Below are positions 46,605-57,597 of a stretch of DNA of 64,000 bases, in pieces. Position 1 is the stretch's first letter. Each line of letters starts with the position of its first letter. Position numbers and translations under genes: made by a program. Location of the stretch: NCBI GenBank assembly GCA_902623395.1, contig CACNTN010000002.1:62001-126000 (forward strand). The letters are read 5' to 3'. Source of the DNA: an uncultured Pelagibacteraceae bacterium (lineage in GTDB: Bacteria; Pseudomonadota; Alphaproteobacteria; Pelagibacterales; Pelagibacteraceae). The notes under the pieces were generated by a model, which saw nothing but the letters and a program-made list of their open reading frames with translations, did not search any database and was not told the DNA's origin.

Positions 46605-47978
46605 ATGATACTAAAAAAAAATATTAATAAAGCTTTCTATTTATTTCTTTTTTCACATTTTATACTGTGGACATTAATACCCTCATTCTCAAATGTAAAC
46701 TTACCATTAGATACTATCGAAGCGTTAGCTTGGGGAAGTAACTTAGATTGGGGTTTTGATAAACACCCTCCTTTAAGTGCATTTTCGGTAGAACTATTTT
46801 ATTATTTATTTGGCAGCAATGACTGGGCTTATTATTTTTTAAGTCAAATTTTCGTAGTCATAGCCTTTTACTTTGTTTGGAAATTTACGTATTTAATTTT
46901 AGATGACAAAATTCACTCCTTGACAGCAGTTTTAATGTTATCAGGCATATATTTTTATAATTTTACAACTCCAGAATTTAATGTAAATGTAAGTCAATTA
47001 CCTTTTTGGGCTATGTCAGTATATTTTTTTTGGAAAGGCCTAAATTTTAATAAAAGAATTGATTGGATACTATTTGGGATTTTTTCAGCTTTAGGTTTTT
47101 TATCAAAATATTTATTTATTTATATTCTCTTATCTCTGTTTATTTTTTTTGTATGTAATTTAAAAAAGTACAGAAAATCTTTAAAAAATTATTTTTTATC
47201 GATTTTTATATCCATAATTTTAATAACTCCACATTTTATTTGGTTAATTGATAATAATTTTGTAACAATTTTTTATGGATTAAATAGATCTGGAATGGCA
47301 GACTATAATTTAATAAACCATATTAAAAATCCAGCAACTTTTGTTTTTAAACAATTAATTATTTTGATACCGTTTTTTTTGATGGTTTTTATTATGATTA
47401 ATAAATCAAAAGCAAAAATTAATTTAAAGGATAAAAAAACTTCATTTTTACTTTTTATAAATTTAATTCCAATATTACTAATATTATTGACATCACTTTT
47501 ATCGGGAGCAGAAATAAGAACAATGTGGATGACACCTTTTTATCTATTCCTAGGAACTTTATTTTTAATGATTTTTAAAAATAGTTTTGAATTTAAAAAA
47601 AATAAAAAATTCTATTATATTTTTTTATTTTACTTTATTCTCTCTCCATCTTTATACTTAAGTGTTTCATTAATAGATGAAACAAAGAGAACAGATTATC
47701 CGGGTAAAGAAATTTCAAGACTTGTTCAAAATAAATGGGACGATAATTTTTATAATGAAATAAAAATTGTAGTTGGAGATGAGTGGTTTGCAGGAAATTT
47801 ATCTTATCATTTATATTCAAGACCTACGTGGATAAATGATCTTAAAAATAAAACAGCCAACATTACTGAAGATCAAGGTGTTATATATACTGGAAATCCA
47901 AAAATACTTAAAAAAATTTGTCCTGGCGTATTTGGAACTATAAAACCAGTTGGTTATTGTATGATTGGAAAAAGATGA
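46605..47978 (+). CDS. Membrane glycosyltransferase, GT39/ArnT-like (GT-C fold)
   Basis: The 457-residue product has about ten membrane segments and a conserved early loop of GT-C enzymes with acidic residues (LDTIEALAWG, then GFDKHPPL). These features match PMT/ArnT-type enzymes that move sugars from polyprenyl-phosphate to lipids or proteins. The following gene encodes a GT2 that may make the polyprenyl donor, and it overlaps by 4 bases. The acceptor is unknown. Confidence 0.8.
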   Translation: MILKKNINKAFYLFLFSHFILWTLIPSFSNVNLPLDTIEALAWGSNLDWGFDKHPPLSAFSVELFYYLFGSNDWAYYFLSQIFVVIAFYFVWKFTYLILDDKIHSLTAVLMLSGIYFYNFTTPEFNVNVSQLPFWAMSVYFFWKGLNFNKRIDWILFGIFSALGFLSKYLFIYILLSLFIFFVCNLKKYRKSLKNYFLSIFISIILITPHFIWLIDNNFVTIFYGLNRSGMADYNLINHIKNPATFVFKQLIILIPFFLMVFIMINKSKAKINLKDKKTSFLLFINLIPILLILLTSLLSGAEIRTMWMTPFYLFLGTLFLMIFKNSFEFKKNKKFYYIFLFYFILSPSLYLSVSLIDETKRTDYPGKEISRLVQNKWDDNFYNEIKIVVGDEWFAGNLSYHLYSRPTWINDLKNKTANITEDQGVIYTGNPKILKKICPGVFGTIKPVGYCMIGKR

Positions 47979-48844
47979 AAATAATCATTTTAATACCTGT
48001 ATTTAATGACTGGGAGTCATTAAAGAAATTAATTCAAGAAATAGATAAAAATATAAAACCGTTTAAAGATATTATCTTTGAATGTTTGGTCGTAAATGAT
48101 GCATCAACAATTCAGCAACCAATAATAAATAAGCCAAGTAAATTCAATTCATTAGAAATTTTGAATATGAAAGAAAACAGAGGTCATGCAAGGTGTAATG
48201 CTTTTGGTATAAGGTATATTTATCAAAATAAAAAATTCGATAATCTTATTTTAATGGATGGTGATGGAGAAGATAGGCCGGTTGAGATAAATAATTTAAT
48301 TGAAAAGATTATAGAGAATCCAAATTTATCGGTAGTAGCAAAGAGGGTTAAAAGATCTGAAGGTCCATTTTTTCAGTTTTTATATCAAGCTCACAAATTA
48401 ATCACTTTTTTCTTCACTGGAAAAATTATTAATTTTGGAAATTATAGTTTATTAACTAAAGATGACGTAGAGAAGTTGCATTCAAAAGCAAGCTTGTGGA
48501 GCAGCTTTTCAGGTTCAGTAAAAAAACATATAAAAATTTTAAATGAAATTAGATCTTCAAGAGGATTAAGATATTTTGGCCCTTCGCAAATGTCTCTTTT
48601 TAAACTTATTATTCATTCACTCTCCATAATAGCAGTTTTTAAATATCAAGTTTTCCTGAGGTCATCTATAATAGTTATTGCCCTGGTATCTCTTAATTCT
48701 TATTTTGGGCAAATTTCATTTATTTTACTAATCCCTATTGTGATTTTTAATTTTGTTATCTTTATAATATCTAGACGAGAGTTAGAAAAAGATTTTATAA
48801 ATAGCCATAATAATCTAGATAATATAAAAAACATTAAACACTAA
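47975..48844 (+). CDS. Family 2 glycosyltransferase with C-terminal membrane helices
   Basis: I chose the ATG at 47975 (overlapping the previous stop as ATGA) because the GT2 start KIIILIPVFNDWESL begins there; the longer frame reads inside the preceding gene. The 289-residue product has VNDAST and the metal-binding MDGDGED, then two hydrophobic helices near residues 230-280. It resembles polyprenyl-phosphate sugar transferases such as GtrB, which would supply the donor to the adjacent GT39-like enzyme. Confidence 0.83.
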   Translation: MKIIILIPVFNDWESLKKLIQEIDKNIKPFKDIIFECLVVNDASTIQQPIINKPSKFNSLEILNMKENRGHARCNAFGIRYIYQNKKFDNLILMDGDGEDRPVEINNLIEKIIENPNLSVVAKRVKRSEGPFFQFLYQAHKLITFFFTGKIINFGNYSLLTKDDVEKLHSKASLWSSFSGSVKKHIKILNEIRSSRGLRYFGPSQMSLFKLIIHSLSIIAVFKYQVFLRSSIIVIALVSLNSYFGQISFILLIPIVIFNFVIFIISRRELEKDFINSHNNLDNIKNIKH

Positions 48845-48972
48845 ATAATTGAAATTAGAGTCCTAAGTAGAATCAAAAAGGAATCAAAACATGAACATTT
48901 GTATAAGATTTTGAAGTATTGTGGATATCTCTAAAGATGCGTAATGTAAAAAAATTTAAAAAAAAATTTTTT

Positions 48973-49335
48973 ATGAAAAAGTTAAAATGTCATTGTGGTG
49001 CGATAAAAGCAGAAATTAACGTATCAGAAAATTTAGAAAAAATTGTAAGATGTAATTGCTCTATGTGCAAAAGAAGGGGAGCACTGATGTCTATGGTCAA
49101 AAATGAGGATTTTAAATTAATAAAAGGATCTGAAAATTTAAGCCTGTATCAATTTCATACTAAAGTGGCCAAACATTTTTTTTGCTCAATTTGCGGAATT
49201 TACACTCATCATAATCCACGTTCTAATCCAGCAATGACTGGATTTAACCTGGGTTGTATAGAAGATCTAGATACTTTCACTCTAAAAAATATTTCAATAA
49301 TCGACGGACATAACCATCCATTAGACAAAGAATAA
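48973..49335 (+). CDS. GFA-family zinc protein (glutathione-dependent formaldehyde-activating enzyme-like)
   Basis: I chose the Met at 48973 because the family sequence MKKLKCHCGAIKAEI begins there; the longer frame adds 18 unconserved Lys-rich residues. The 120-residue protein has zinc-binding cysteines in CHCG, CNCSMC and CSICG, typical of GFA domains. The formaldehyde-activation role is disputed for the family, so function is open. The glycerate kinase gene follows after 2 bases. Confidence 0.87.
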   Translation: MKKLKCHCGAIKAEINVSENLEKIVRCNCSMCKRRGALMSMVKNEDFKLIKGSENLSLYQFHTKVAKHFFCSICGIYTHHNPRSNPAMTGFNLGCIEDLDTFTLKNISIIDGHNHPLDKE

Positions 49336-49337
49336 TA

Positions 49338-50255
49338 ATGGAAAATTATTTTTTTAAATATCAAAAAATAAAAAAAAAATATTTAAAATTTCTCAGTTCT
49401 CAAGAAGCAATGTCTGAACCATTTAGAGATAAATTAATTCAACTTGAAAAATTTTATTTACCTATAAGTAAAATGATAAAAGATGAGTATTTGAAAAGGA
49501 AAAAAACAAAAATTATCGGACTGACTGGTGGTCAGGGCACAGGCAAATCAACTATTTCAAATATTTTAAAGATTATTTTGAAAGAAGCATATAAATTAGA
49601 AACAGTAATATTTTCTATAGATGACTTTTATAAAACTTTAAATGAGAGAAAAATAATGTCAAAAAAAATAAGTGCTTTATTTTTAACTAGAGGTGTACCA
49701 GGAACTCACGATACTAAAATGTTATTGAATTGTTTACAAACATTAAAAAACGATAAGTTTAAAAATTATATCATACCAAAATTCGACAAATCTACCGATG
49801 ATAGATTTAGCAAAAATAAATGGTTGAAAATTAAAAAAAAACCAGACATTGTCATATTTGAGGGATGGTGCGTGGGCGCTACAGCTCAAGAAAAAAAAGA
49901 TTTAATTTCACCAATTAATAAATTAGAAAAACATAAAGATAAAAATAAAATTTGGAGAAAAAAAGTAAATTTAGAGCTTAAAAAAAAATATAAAAAAATA
50001 TTTAAATTGATTGATAAACTTATATTTTTAAAAGTTCCAAGTTTTAAGTACGTTCTTAAATGGAGACTATTGCAAGAAAAAAAACTTAGACTTACTGGCA
50101 AAGGAAATAAAATTATGACCGATAAACAAATAAACAGCTTTATAATGTATTACGAAAGAATTACTAAACATATGCTTAAGATTTTACCAAAAACAGCTGA
50201 TACAGTAATAAGTATAGATAATAAACATAGACTTAAATCAATAAAATTCAATTAA
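49338..50255 (+). CDS. D-glycerate 3-kinase-like P-loop kinase
   Basis: The 305-residue protein has the P-loop GLTGGQGTGKST (about 58-69), SIDDFYKTL and the LTRGVPGTHD segment. These match the plant-type glycerate kinase group. It would make 3-phosphoglycerate from glycerate, feeding glycolate/glycerate carbon into central metabolism. The later IFEGWCVGA motif also fits. Substrate is inferred, because related P-loop kinases of unknown specificity exist. Confidence 0.85.
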   Translation: MENYFFKYQKIKKKYLKFLSSQEAMSEPFRDKLIQLEKFYLPISKMIKDEYLKRKKTKIIGLTGGQGTGKSTISNILKIILKEAYKLETVIFSIDDFYKTLNERKIMSKKISALFLTRGVPGTHDTKMLLNCLQTLKNDKFKNYIIPKFDKSTDDRFSKNKWLKIKKKPDIVIFEGWCVGATAQEKKDLISPINKLEKHKDKNKIWRKKVNLELKKKYKKIFKLIDKLIFLKVPSFKYVLKWRLLQEKKLRLTGKGNKIMTDKQINSFIMYYERITKHMLKILPKTADTVISIDNKHRLKSIKFN

Positions 50256-51545
50256 ATGAAAAAAATTATACTAGTAACTTTATTTTTACTTACGTCAAAT
50301 TATCTTTTTGCACAAGATAACTTAAAATTTTACGTAGAAAAAGCTTTAGCAAACAATTTACAATTAAATGCCGAGAGAAAAAATTTTGAGTCTGCAAAAC
50401 AATCTAAGAATATTTCTAGAAGTGAATTTTTACCAAGTATTACACTCTCAGGAGATCAATCGAGTACATCATCGAAAAATAGACGTGATCATGACGGAAA
50501 CATCTTAGCAGACGCTAATTTAGATTCTGGAAGTAAAAAAATCTTAGTAGAACAAAAAATTTTTTCTGGTTTCAAAGGTTTAAATACTTTTGAAAAATCT
50601 GAACTAGAAACTCAGAAAGCAAATTTATCCTTAAAAAAAGTGAAACAGAAAACTATTTTAGATACGACCATAGCCTATTTTGACTTAATCTATAAATCAA
50701 AAAACGAAAAGTTTAATTTGTCAAATGTAAATCTATTTGAAAGACAAGTCGACTCAGACAATGCAAGAGTTCAGAAAGGCGAAATCACTTTGACTGATCT
50801 TGCTCAGTCTGAGTCTTCATTAGCTGGAGCAAAAGCTAAATTAATCAAAGCTAAAACAGAGCTACTTTCCTCAAAAACAAATTTTGAGAGAGTTACAAGA
50901 GAAAAAACACCTGATATATCAAATTTAAATGAAAAAGTTTTTTTAAATTTGCCTTCTTCATTAAACGAGTCACTCTTATTAGCCAATTCTAGAAATATTG
51001 ATCTTTTAATTTCCAATTTAGATTATGAAATATCAGTAAAAGAATTAAATATTGAAAGAGCAAGACTTTCACCCTCTGCATCAGTCAATTATTCAAAATC
51101 GGAGGATAACGATTTCAGTTCTACTATCGATAAAATTGACCAAGAAACAGTTAAAGCCACGATTAAATGGCCGATTATTAAAGGAGGTGAAAATATTTCT
51201 TCTATTAAAAGGTCATCTTATAATAAACAAAGATATCAGTTGATTCTTAAAGATACCAAAAATAAGATTAATACTGATATCTCTAATGCTTGGTCAAAAT
51301 ATCAATCTTTTAAAAGCGTTTTAGAGGCTACCAGAGCTCAATTGAAAGCGGCTGAAATTGCAAACGAGGGCATTTCAATGGAATATGATTCAGGTAATAC
51401 TAGGACTACATTAGAATTAATTCAGTCAAGGAGTTTACTTTTAGAGGCTAGAATCACTTTTGCTAAATCTGAGCGAGATTTTATCGTATCGCAGTTCGAA
51501 TTAGCTGAACAATTAGGAACTTTATCTTTAAAGTCAATAAAATAG
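50256..51545 (+). CDS. tolC: TolC-family outer membrane efflux protein
   Basis: This 429-residue protein has a signal peptide (about 1-20, ending LFA) and two TolC-like halves of long helices. Typical sequences are ALANNLQLNAERKNF near the N-terminus, EITLTDLAQSES in the middle and YDSGNTRTTLELIQSRSLLLEA near the end. It would form a trimeric channel for a tripartite pump or type I secretion system; partners are not nearby. It starts directly after the kinase stop. Confidence 0.92.
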   Translation: MKKIILVTLFLLTSNYLFAQDNLKFYVEKALANNLQLNAERKNFESAKQSKNISRSEFLPSITLSGDQSSTSSKNRRDHDGNILADANLDSGSKKILVEQKIFSGFKGLNTFEKSELETQKANLSLKKVKQKTILDTTIAYFDLIYKSKNEKFNLSNVNLFERQVDSDNARVQKGEITLTDLAQSESSLAGAKAKLIKAKTELLSSKTNFERVTREKTPDISNLNEKVFLNLPSSLNESLLLANSRNIDLLISNLDYEISVKELNIERARLSPSASVNYSKSEDNDFSSTIDKIDQETVKATIKWPIIKGGENISSIKRSSYNKQRYQLILKDTKNKINTDISNAWSKYQSFKSVLEATRAQLKAAEIANEGISMEYDSGNTRTTLELIQSRSLLLEARITFAKSERDFIVSQFELAEQLGTLSLKSIK

Positions 51546-51638
51546 GGGTTTTTTTAAGTTATATTTTAAATTCTTGATAAAAAGAACAAAATGTGTACAT
51601 TTAATTTAACGATTCGAACAATAAAAAAAGGATAAAAA

Positions 51639-52742
51639 ATGACTAAAAATAACTTAAAGATCGTAAAAACAGAAGATAAAAAACAAAAAGAATTAAAAGA
51701 AAAAAGTAAGTCTCTTGAAGCTGCAATCAGCCAAATTGATCAAAATTTTGGTAAAGGCTCTGTAATGAGACTTGGACAACAACAAGCATTAGATGTAGAG
51801 GCAATTTCAACGGGATCATTAAGCCTAGATTTAGCGCTAGGTATAGGAGGTTTACCAAAGGGACGTATAATTGAAATTTACGGACCAGAGTCATCAGGAA
51901 AAACCACTTTAGCATTACAAGTCGTAGCAGAAGCTCAAAAAGCAGGCGGTATATGCGCATTTGTTGACGCTGAACATGCTATGGATCCTGTATACGCAAA
52001 AAAACTTGGTGTTAAAACAGAAGAACTTTTAATTTCACAACCAGATACTGGTGAACAAGCTTTAGAAATCACTGATACATTAATTAAATCAGGCTCTATT
52101 TCTGTTTTAGTTGTAGATTCAGTTGCTGCATTAACTCCAAAAGCTGAATTAGAGGGTGAAATGGGCGATCATCATGTTGGTTTACAATCCAGACTTATGA
52201 GCCAAGCTTTGCGTAAAATTACTGGCTCAGTATCTAAATCAAATACAATGGTTATTTTCATTAACCAAATTAGAATGAAAATTGGGGTAATGTTTGGAAA
52301 TCCAGAAACAACTTCTGGAGGTAATGCTCTTAAATTCTATTCATCTGTAAGAATGGATATTAGACGAATAGGAGCAATTAAAGAAAAAGACCAAATTATC
52401 GGTAACTCAACAAGAGTTAAAGTAATTAAGAATAAGGTTGCACCTCCTTTCAAAGTAGTTGAATTTGATTTAATGTACGGAAAGGGAATTAGTAAGTTAG
52501 GAGAATTAATTGACCTAGGAACTAAAGCGGGTGTGGTAGAAAAATCAGGCGCTTGGTATGCCTACAAGGGCGAAAAAATAGGTCAAGGTAGAGAAAATGC
52601 TAAAATTTACCTTCAAAAAAATCCTAATGTTGCTTCAGAAATAGAAAAAATAATTAGAGATGAGGCCTCTGCGATAAGTAAAGAGCTAGAAGGCAATCCT
52701 TCAGCAAACGAAAAAATTAGCGATAAAAAAGAAGAAGAGTAA
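51639..52742 (+). CDS. recA: Recombinase RecA
   Basis: RecA, 367 residues, carries out strand exchange in recombination and repair. Walker A GPESSGKT is at residues 82-89. Family segments include [45 protein letters not shown] and [18 protein letters not shown]. An AAAGGA ribosome site (51627-51632) precedes the start, and a hairpin terminator follows. The upstream region has no convincing LexA box. Confidence 0.99.
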   Translation: MTKNNLKIVKTEDKKQKELKEKSKSLEAAISQIDQNFGKGSVMRLGQQQALDVEAISTGSLSLDLALGIGGLPKGRIIEIYGPESSGKTTLALQVVAEAQKAGGICAFVDAEHAMDPVYAKKLGVKTEELLISQPDTGEQALEITDTLIKSGSISVLVVDSVAALTPKAELEGEMGDHHVGLQSRLMSQALRKITGSVSKSNTMVIFINQIRMKIGVMFGNPETTSGGNALKFYSSVRMDIRRIGAIKEKDQIIGNSTRVKVIKNKVAPPFKVVEFDLMYGKGISKLGELIDLGTKAGVVEKSGAWYAYKGEKIGQGRENAKIYLQKNPNVASEIEKIIRDEASAISKELEGNPSANEKISDKKEEE

Positions 52743-52760
52743 TTCTTTTGCCATCAATTC

Positions 52761-52793
52761 AACGGGAAGTTTAATTTAAACTTCCCGTTTCTC
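52761..52793 (+). terminator. Rho-independent terminator after recA
   Basis: The arms AACGGGAAGTTTA (52761-52773) and TAAACTTCCCGTT (52777-52789) are perfect complements around a three-base loop. A short T-run with one C follows, so termination may be moderate, but the 13-pair stem is strong. Confidence 0.85.
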
Positions 52794-52916
52794 ATGAAAT
52801 CTCAACTAAAAAGTGTTTAAATCTATATTTAGTGTATGAAAAAAAAGTGTCAAAAAAACCTGTGTACAATTTAATCCAGATTGGTTTTAATTAGAAATAG
52901 AACAAAAGGGGGAAAA

Positions 52917-54470
52917 ATGAGTACACAACAAGCATCGAGCTCGAAAGTGTCTTCATCTTTAGATACCTCTCATTTGAAGGTTAAATTTCCATTTAAAGCT
53001 AAATATGGAAACTACATTAACGGAAAATTTGTAGAACCTAAATCTGGAAAGTATTTTGATAATACTACTCCTATCACTAATGAAGTTATCTGTAAGGTGC
53101 CACGATCGAACGAAAAAGACGTTGATTTTGCTCTAGACGCAGCCCACGCAGCATTTCCTGCATGGGGTAAAACATCAATCACAGAGAGGTCGAATATACT
53201 CTTGAAGATTGCTGATGTTATAGAGAAAAATCTAAACGTTTTAGCAACGGCAGAGTGTTTAGACAATGGTAAGCCAATCAGAGAGTGTATGGCTGCAGAT
53301 TTACCTTTGGTAATTGATCATTGGAGATATTTTGCAGGAGTAATAAGAGCAGAGGAGGGTTCAGTTGCTGAAATAAGCAACAGTGAATATTCTTACCATA
53401 TACCAGAACCATTAGGTGTAGTTGGTCAGATTATACCATGGAACTTCCCATTATTGATGGCTACGTGGAAACTAGCTCCAGCATTGGCAGCTGGTAACTG
53501 TGTAGTATTAAAACCAGCTGAGCAAACACCAGCATCAATTATGCTATTAATGGAACTTATTGGAGATCTATTACCAGCAGGTGTTGTTAACGTTGTTAGC
53601 GGATATGGTCTTGAAGCAGGTAAGCCTTTAGCTTCTTCAAAACGAATTAAGAAGATAGCTTTTACAGGTGAAACTACTACTGGACGTTTGATTATGCAGT
53701 ATGCATCTCAAAACTTAATACCAATTACTTTGGAATTAGGTGGTAAATCGCCAAACATTTTCTTTGAAGATGTTATGGCTAAAGATGACGACTTCTTTGA
53801 CAAATGTTTAGAGGGTTTTGCTATGTTTACGCTTAACCAAGGAGAAGTTTGTACTTGTCCAAGTAGAGCTTTAATTCAAAAATCTATCTATGATAAATTC
53901 ATGGAAAAAGCGATAGCTAGAACTAAGGCCGTTAAGCAAGATAATCCTTTAAAAATGGAAACTATGATTGGAGCTCAAGCTTCATTAGAACAAATGGAAA
54001 AAATTAAGTCTTACTTAGACTTAGGAAAAAAAGAAGGTGCCAAAGTTCTATGTGGTGGTAGCGCTGCAAAAATAAATAGTGGTCTTGAAAAAGGAAACTA
54101 TATCCAACCAACAATTTTTGAAGGTAAAAACAATATGCGAATATTCCAAGAGGAGATCTTTGGACCAGTTGTTTCAGTAACAACGTTTAAAGATGAGAAA
54201 GAAGCATTAGAAATAGCTAATGATACTCTTTACGGATTAGGAGCAGGTGTTTGGACAAGAGATGGAAACATTGCATACAGAATGGGTAGAGGGATAGAAG
54301 CAGGTAGAGTTTGGACAAATTGTTACCATGCATATCCAGCTCACGCTGCATTTGGTGGATACAAACAATCTGGTATCGGAAGAGAAACTCACAAAATGAT
54401 GTTAAATCATTATAGACAAGTTAAGAACTTACACGTGTCTTATAGTGAGAAAAAATTAGGCTTCTTTTAA
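52917..54470 (+). CDS. Aldehyde dehydrogenase
   Basis: I chose the ATG at 52917 because AAGGGGG lies just before it; the longer frame adds 12 residues upstream of that site. The 517-residue NAD(P)-dependent enzyme has PWNFPLLM, the glycine motif FTGETTTG, the catalytic Glu in [10 protein letters not shown] and the catalytic Cys region [11 protein letters not shown]. With DUF779 downstream it fits the AldB/acetaldehyde dehydrogenase group that oxidises short aldehydes. Substrate is unproven. A hairpin follows in the 51-base gap. Confidence 0.94.
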   Translation: MSTQQASSSKVSSSLDTSHLKVKFPFKAKYGNYINGKFVEPKSGKYFDNTTPITNEVICKVPRSNEKDVDFALDAAHAAFPAWGKTSITERSNILLKIADVIEKNLNVLATAECLDNGKPIRECMAADLPLVIDHWRYFAGVIRAEEGSVAEISNSEYSYHIPEPLGVVGQIIPWNFPLLMATWKLAPALAAGNCVVLKPAEQTPASIMLLMELIGDLLPAGVVNVVSGYGLEAGKPLASSKRIKKIAFTGETTTGRLIMQYASQNLIPITLELGGKSPNIFFEDVMAKDDDFFDKCLEGFAMFTLNQGEVCTCPSRALIQKSIYDKFMEKAIARTKAVKQDNPLKMETMIGAQASLEQMEKIKSYLDLGKKEGAKVLCGGSAAKINSGLEKGNYIQPTIFEGKNNMRIFQEEIFGPVVSVTTFKDEKEALEIANDTLYGLGAGVWTRDGNIAYRMGRGIEAGRVWTNCYHAYPAHAAFGGYKQSGIGRETHKMMLNHYRQVKNLHVSYSEKKLGFF

Positions 54471-54485
54471 CCAATAATATATAAT

Positions 54486-54510
54486 GGCCCATGATTCTAA
54501 ATCATGGGCC
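54486..54510 (+). other. Perfect hairpin between aldehyde dehydrogenase and DUF779 genes
   Basis: GGCCCATGAT (54486-54495) pairs exactly with ATCATGGGCC (54501-54510) around a five-base loop. There is no T-run, so full termination is unlikely. It ends 11 bases before the DUF779 start and may protect the upstream mRNA or reduce downstream translation. Confidence 0.6.
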
Positions 54511-54521
54511 GAAATAACAAT

Positions 54522-54878
54522 ATGAAAGTTTCATTTACTATATCAGCCAAAAAATTACTTAGCGAAATCAAGGAAGTTCATGGAGATGATCTTTTGTTTC
54601 ACCAATCGGGAGGATGCTGCGATGGTAGCGCGCCTATGTGTTTTCCAGCAAAAGAATATCAAGTTGGAAACAGTGATGTAAAACTAGGAGAAGTAGATGG
54701 AACACCTTTTTATATGAATGAAGATCAATACGAAAAATGGAAACATACAGATTTGACTATTGATGCTGTTAAAGGAATTGGAGGTATGTTTTCCCTAGAT
54801 AATGGAACAGGGCAAAGATTTTTAACAAAATCTGAAATTTGTGTTGTAGTAGACAACGATAAAAAAGCTTCAAATTAA
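54522..54878 (+). CDS. DUF779 family protein
   Basis: The 118-residue protein has the family features LLFHQSGGCCDGSAPMC and GIGGMFSLDNGTGQRFLTK. The paired Cys and the later Cys may bind a metal. DUF779 genes are commonly beside aldehyde dehydrogenases, as here, but the function is unknown. I chose the start at 54522 (MKVSFTISAKK) because the longer frame would begin inside the upstream hairpin. Confidence 0.88.
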   Translation: MKVSFTISAKKLLSEIKEVHGDDLLFHQSGGCCDGSAPMCFPAKEYQVGNSDVKLGEVDGTPFYMNEDQYEKWKHTDLTIDAVKGIGGMFSLDNGTGQRFLTKSEICVVVDNDKKASN

Positions 54879-54921
54879 TCTCCTTATAGACAAGTTCTAA
54901 AATATCTGTATTTAATTAAAT

Positions 54922-57597
54922 ATGGGCCGAATTTTACTTACTGATGTTAGAAAAAAATTCTTAGATTTTTTTAAAAAAAATAATCATAAGATCGTAGAAT
55001 CTAGCAACTTAGTTCCTAACAATGATCCTACTCTAATGTTCACTAATTCAGGTATGGTTCAATTTAAAAATGTTTTCACAGGTTTAGAAAAAAGAGATTA
55101 CAAAACAGCCACAACTTCTCAAAAGTGTGTAAGAGCTGGAGGAAAACATAATGATTTAGAAAATGTAGGTTACACTCCAAGGCACCATACTTTTTTTGAA
55201 ATGTTAGGAAATTTTTCTTTTGGTGATTATTTTAAAGAACAAGCTATTCATCATGCTTGGAATTTGTTGACAAAAGACTTTGAATTACCAAAAGAAAGAT
55301 TATTAGTAACTGTCTTTCATCAAGATAACGATGCATTCAATCTTTGGAAAAAAATTGCTGGATTAAAAGAAAGCAAAATAATAAAAATTTCAACATCTGA
55401 TAATTTTTGGTCAATGGGAGACACAGGACCTTGCGGTCCTTGTTCTGAAATTTTTTATGATCACGGTGATAAATTAAAAGGTGGTCCTCCTGGAAGCCTC
55501 GATGAAGACGGTGATAGATTTATAGAAATTTGGAATTTAGTATTTATGCAATATGAGCAATTAACAAAAGAAAAAAGAATTGATTTACCAAAACCTTCAG
55601 TTGATACAGGTATGGGACTCGAGAGAATGACAGCAGTTTTACAAGGTACACATGATAATTATAAGATAGATCACTTTCAAAAAATAATGTCTGCCTCATC
55701 TGACATTACGAAAACTCCAATAGATAGCAAAACAATAGCTAGCCACAGAGTTATTGCTGATCACTTAAGAGCAAGTAGTTTTTTAATTGCTGAGGGAATA
55801 TTACCTTCTAATGAAGGTCGTGGATATGTTCTTAGAAGAATTATGAGAAGAGGAATGAGGCATGCTCATTCTTTAGGCAGTAAAAATCCTGTTTTTTTTA
55901 AACTTTTTGAAGTTTTATTAAACGAGATGAAGAACAGTTATCCTGAATTAAAAAATGCTAGAGAGTTAATAGTTGAAACTCTTAAAAATGAAGAAGAAAA
56001 ATTCTCATCTCTTTTAGAACGTGGTATGAAAATACTCGATGAAAATTTGAATAAAGTTAAAAATAAAATTCTGCCAGGTATAGAAGCTTTTAAATTATAC
56101 GATACTTATGGCTTTCCCTTAGATCTAACCGCTGACATCCTAAGAGGTAAAGATGTTAAAGTTGACAATGTTGGTTTTGAGAGAGAAATGGAAAAAAGCA
56201 AAGCTTTAGCAAGAGCTAATTGGAAGGGATCAGGAGATAAGTCTGTTGAAGAAAGATGGTTTAAAGTTAGAGAGGAGCTTAAACCTACTGAATTTTTAGG
56301 TTATGAATTTGATAAAGCTGAGGGCGTAATAATTAAAATTTCAAAAAATGGTGAATTTGTAAAATCTGCAAGCACTGGAGATGAAATAGAAATCATAACA
56401 AATCAGACTCCATTTTATGGAGAGTCTGGTGGGCAAGTAGGTGATGAGGGTCATATTTTTAGCTCAGATTGCAAAATTAAGGTAAATGATACCCAAAAAA
56501 AAATGGGAGACTTATTCATTCATTATGGAAAAGTTGAAAAAGGATCAATTTCAATCGGGCAAAGTGTTAATTTAGAAATAGACGTTTTAAAAAGAAATAA
56601 TTCAAAAGCTAATCATACAGCCACACATTTATTACATGAGTCATTACGAAGAACTCTAGGAAAGCATGTGACACAAAAAGGATCATTAGTTTCTCCTGAG
56701 AGGTTAAGATTTGATTTTAGTCACAACAAACCTATTGAAGAAGAGGAAATGATAAAAATAAATAATATAGTCAACGATATAGTCGCAGGATCAACTGATG
56801 TTCAAACAAGAATAATGACCCCAAAAGAAGCAGTAGGTCTGGGCGCTCTTGCATTATTTGGAGAAAAGTACGGGGAAGAAGTAAGAGTGGTTTTTATGGG
56901 AAAGGAAGATAATGGTTTTTTCTCAACAGAGTTGTGTGGAGGAACACATGTCAAAAACACTAAAGAAGTTGGTAAGTTTAAAGTGATAAGTCAATCATCC
57001 ATTGCATCAGGAATAAGAAGAGTTGAGGCTTTAAGGGATAAACAATTAGAAGAACATGAAAAAATGCAAAGTAAAAATAAGTCTCAGAAAGAGTCTAATT
57101 TAAGAAAAGAAATAGAATTTATTAAAAAAGAACTTCAAAAATTAAAAATTGAACCTAATTATAAAGAAGATTTAGATTTATTTGAAAATTTAAAAAATTT
57201 AGGCAAACAAATTAACAAAGTAAAAATTGAAAGCATAAAAAAAGATAAAAGCAAAAATATAGTTAGAGACAAAAAAATCGGAAACATATTAATTCGTGAA
57301 CAAATTTTAAAAGATTTTCCACCAAAAGAACTTAGAGGAATAATTGATCAAGGAAAAAAAGATATTAAATCTGGAATTGTAATTAGCATAGCTACATTTG
57401 AAGATAAAATTGGTATAGCAGTAGGAATTTCTCATGATTTGACAACAAAACATGACGCTGTTGATTTAGTTAAAGTTGCAGCAGTAATTTTAGGAGGCAA
57501 GGGAGGCGGCGGCAGAAAAGATTTTGCTCAAGCAGGAGGTGTATATAAAGATAAAATTGAAGATGCCTTTAAAGAAATATCAAAAAAAATTAGTTAA
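54922..57597 (+). CDS. alaS: Alanyl-tRNA synthetase
   Basis: AlaS, 891 residues, charges tRNA-Ala and clears mischarged Ser/Gly. The class II catalytic part includes [34 protein letters not shown] and [12 protein letters not shown]. The editing domain has the zinc HxxxH in HTATHLLHE and the CGGTHV motif. The C-terminal domain ends in [16 protein letters not shown]. All parts are complete. The end overlaps icd by 8 bases. Confidence 0.98.
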   Translation: MGRILLTDVRKKFLDFFKKNNHKIVESSNLVPNNDPTLMFTNSGMVQFKNVFTGLEKRDYKTATTSQKCVRAGGKHNDLENVGYTPRHHTFFEMLGNFSFGDYFKEQAIHHAWNLLTKDFELPKERLLVTVFHQDNDAFNLWKKIAGLKESKIIKISTSDNFWSMGDTGPCGPCSEIFYDHGDKLKGGPPGSLDEDGDRFIEIWNLVFMQYEQLTKEKRIDLPKPSVDTGMGLERMTAVLQGTHDNYKIDHFQKIMSASSDITKTPIDSKTIASHRVIADHLRASSFLIAEGILPSNEGRGYVLRRIMRRGMRHAHSLGSKNPVFFKLFEVLLNEMKNSYPELKNARELIVETLKNEEEKFSSLLERGMKILDENLNKVKNKILPGIEAFKLYDTYGFPLDLTADILRGKDVKVDNVGFEREMEKSKALARANWKGSGDKSVEERWFKVREELKPTEFLGYEFDKAEGVIIKISKNGEFVKSASTGDEIEIITNQTPFYGESGGQVGDEGHIFSSDCKIKVNDTQKKMGDLFIHYGKVEKGSISIGQSVNLEIDVLKRNNSKANHTATHLLHESLRRTLGKHVTQKGSLVSPERLRFDFSHNKPIEEEEMIKINNIVNDIVAGSTDVQTRIMTPKEAVGLGALALFGEKYGEEVRVVFMGKEDNGFFSTELCGGTHVKNTKEVGKFKVISQSSIASGIRRVEALRDKQLEEHEKMQSKNKSQKESNLRKEIEFIKKELQKLKIEPNYKEDLDLFENLKNLGKQINKVKIESIKKDKSKNIVRDKKIGNILIREQILKDFPPKELRGIIDQGKKDIKSGIVISIATFEDKIGIAVGISHDLTTKHDAVDLVKVAAVILGGKGGGGRKDFAQAGGVYKDKIEDAFKEISKKIS

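Noticed and set aside
51585..51625. Possible LexA operator upstream of recA (GAAC-N7-GTAC)
   Set aside because: One half-site does not match the alphaproteobacterial GAAC-N7-GAAC pattern, and AT-rich DNA gives many near matches. There is no lexA gene in the window to support it.
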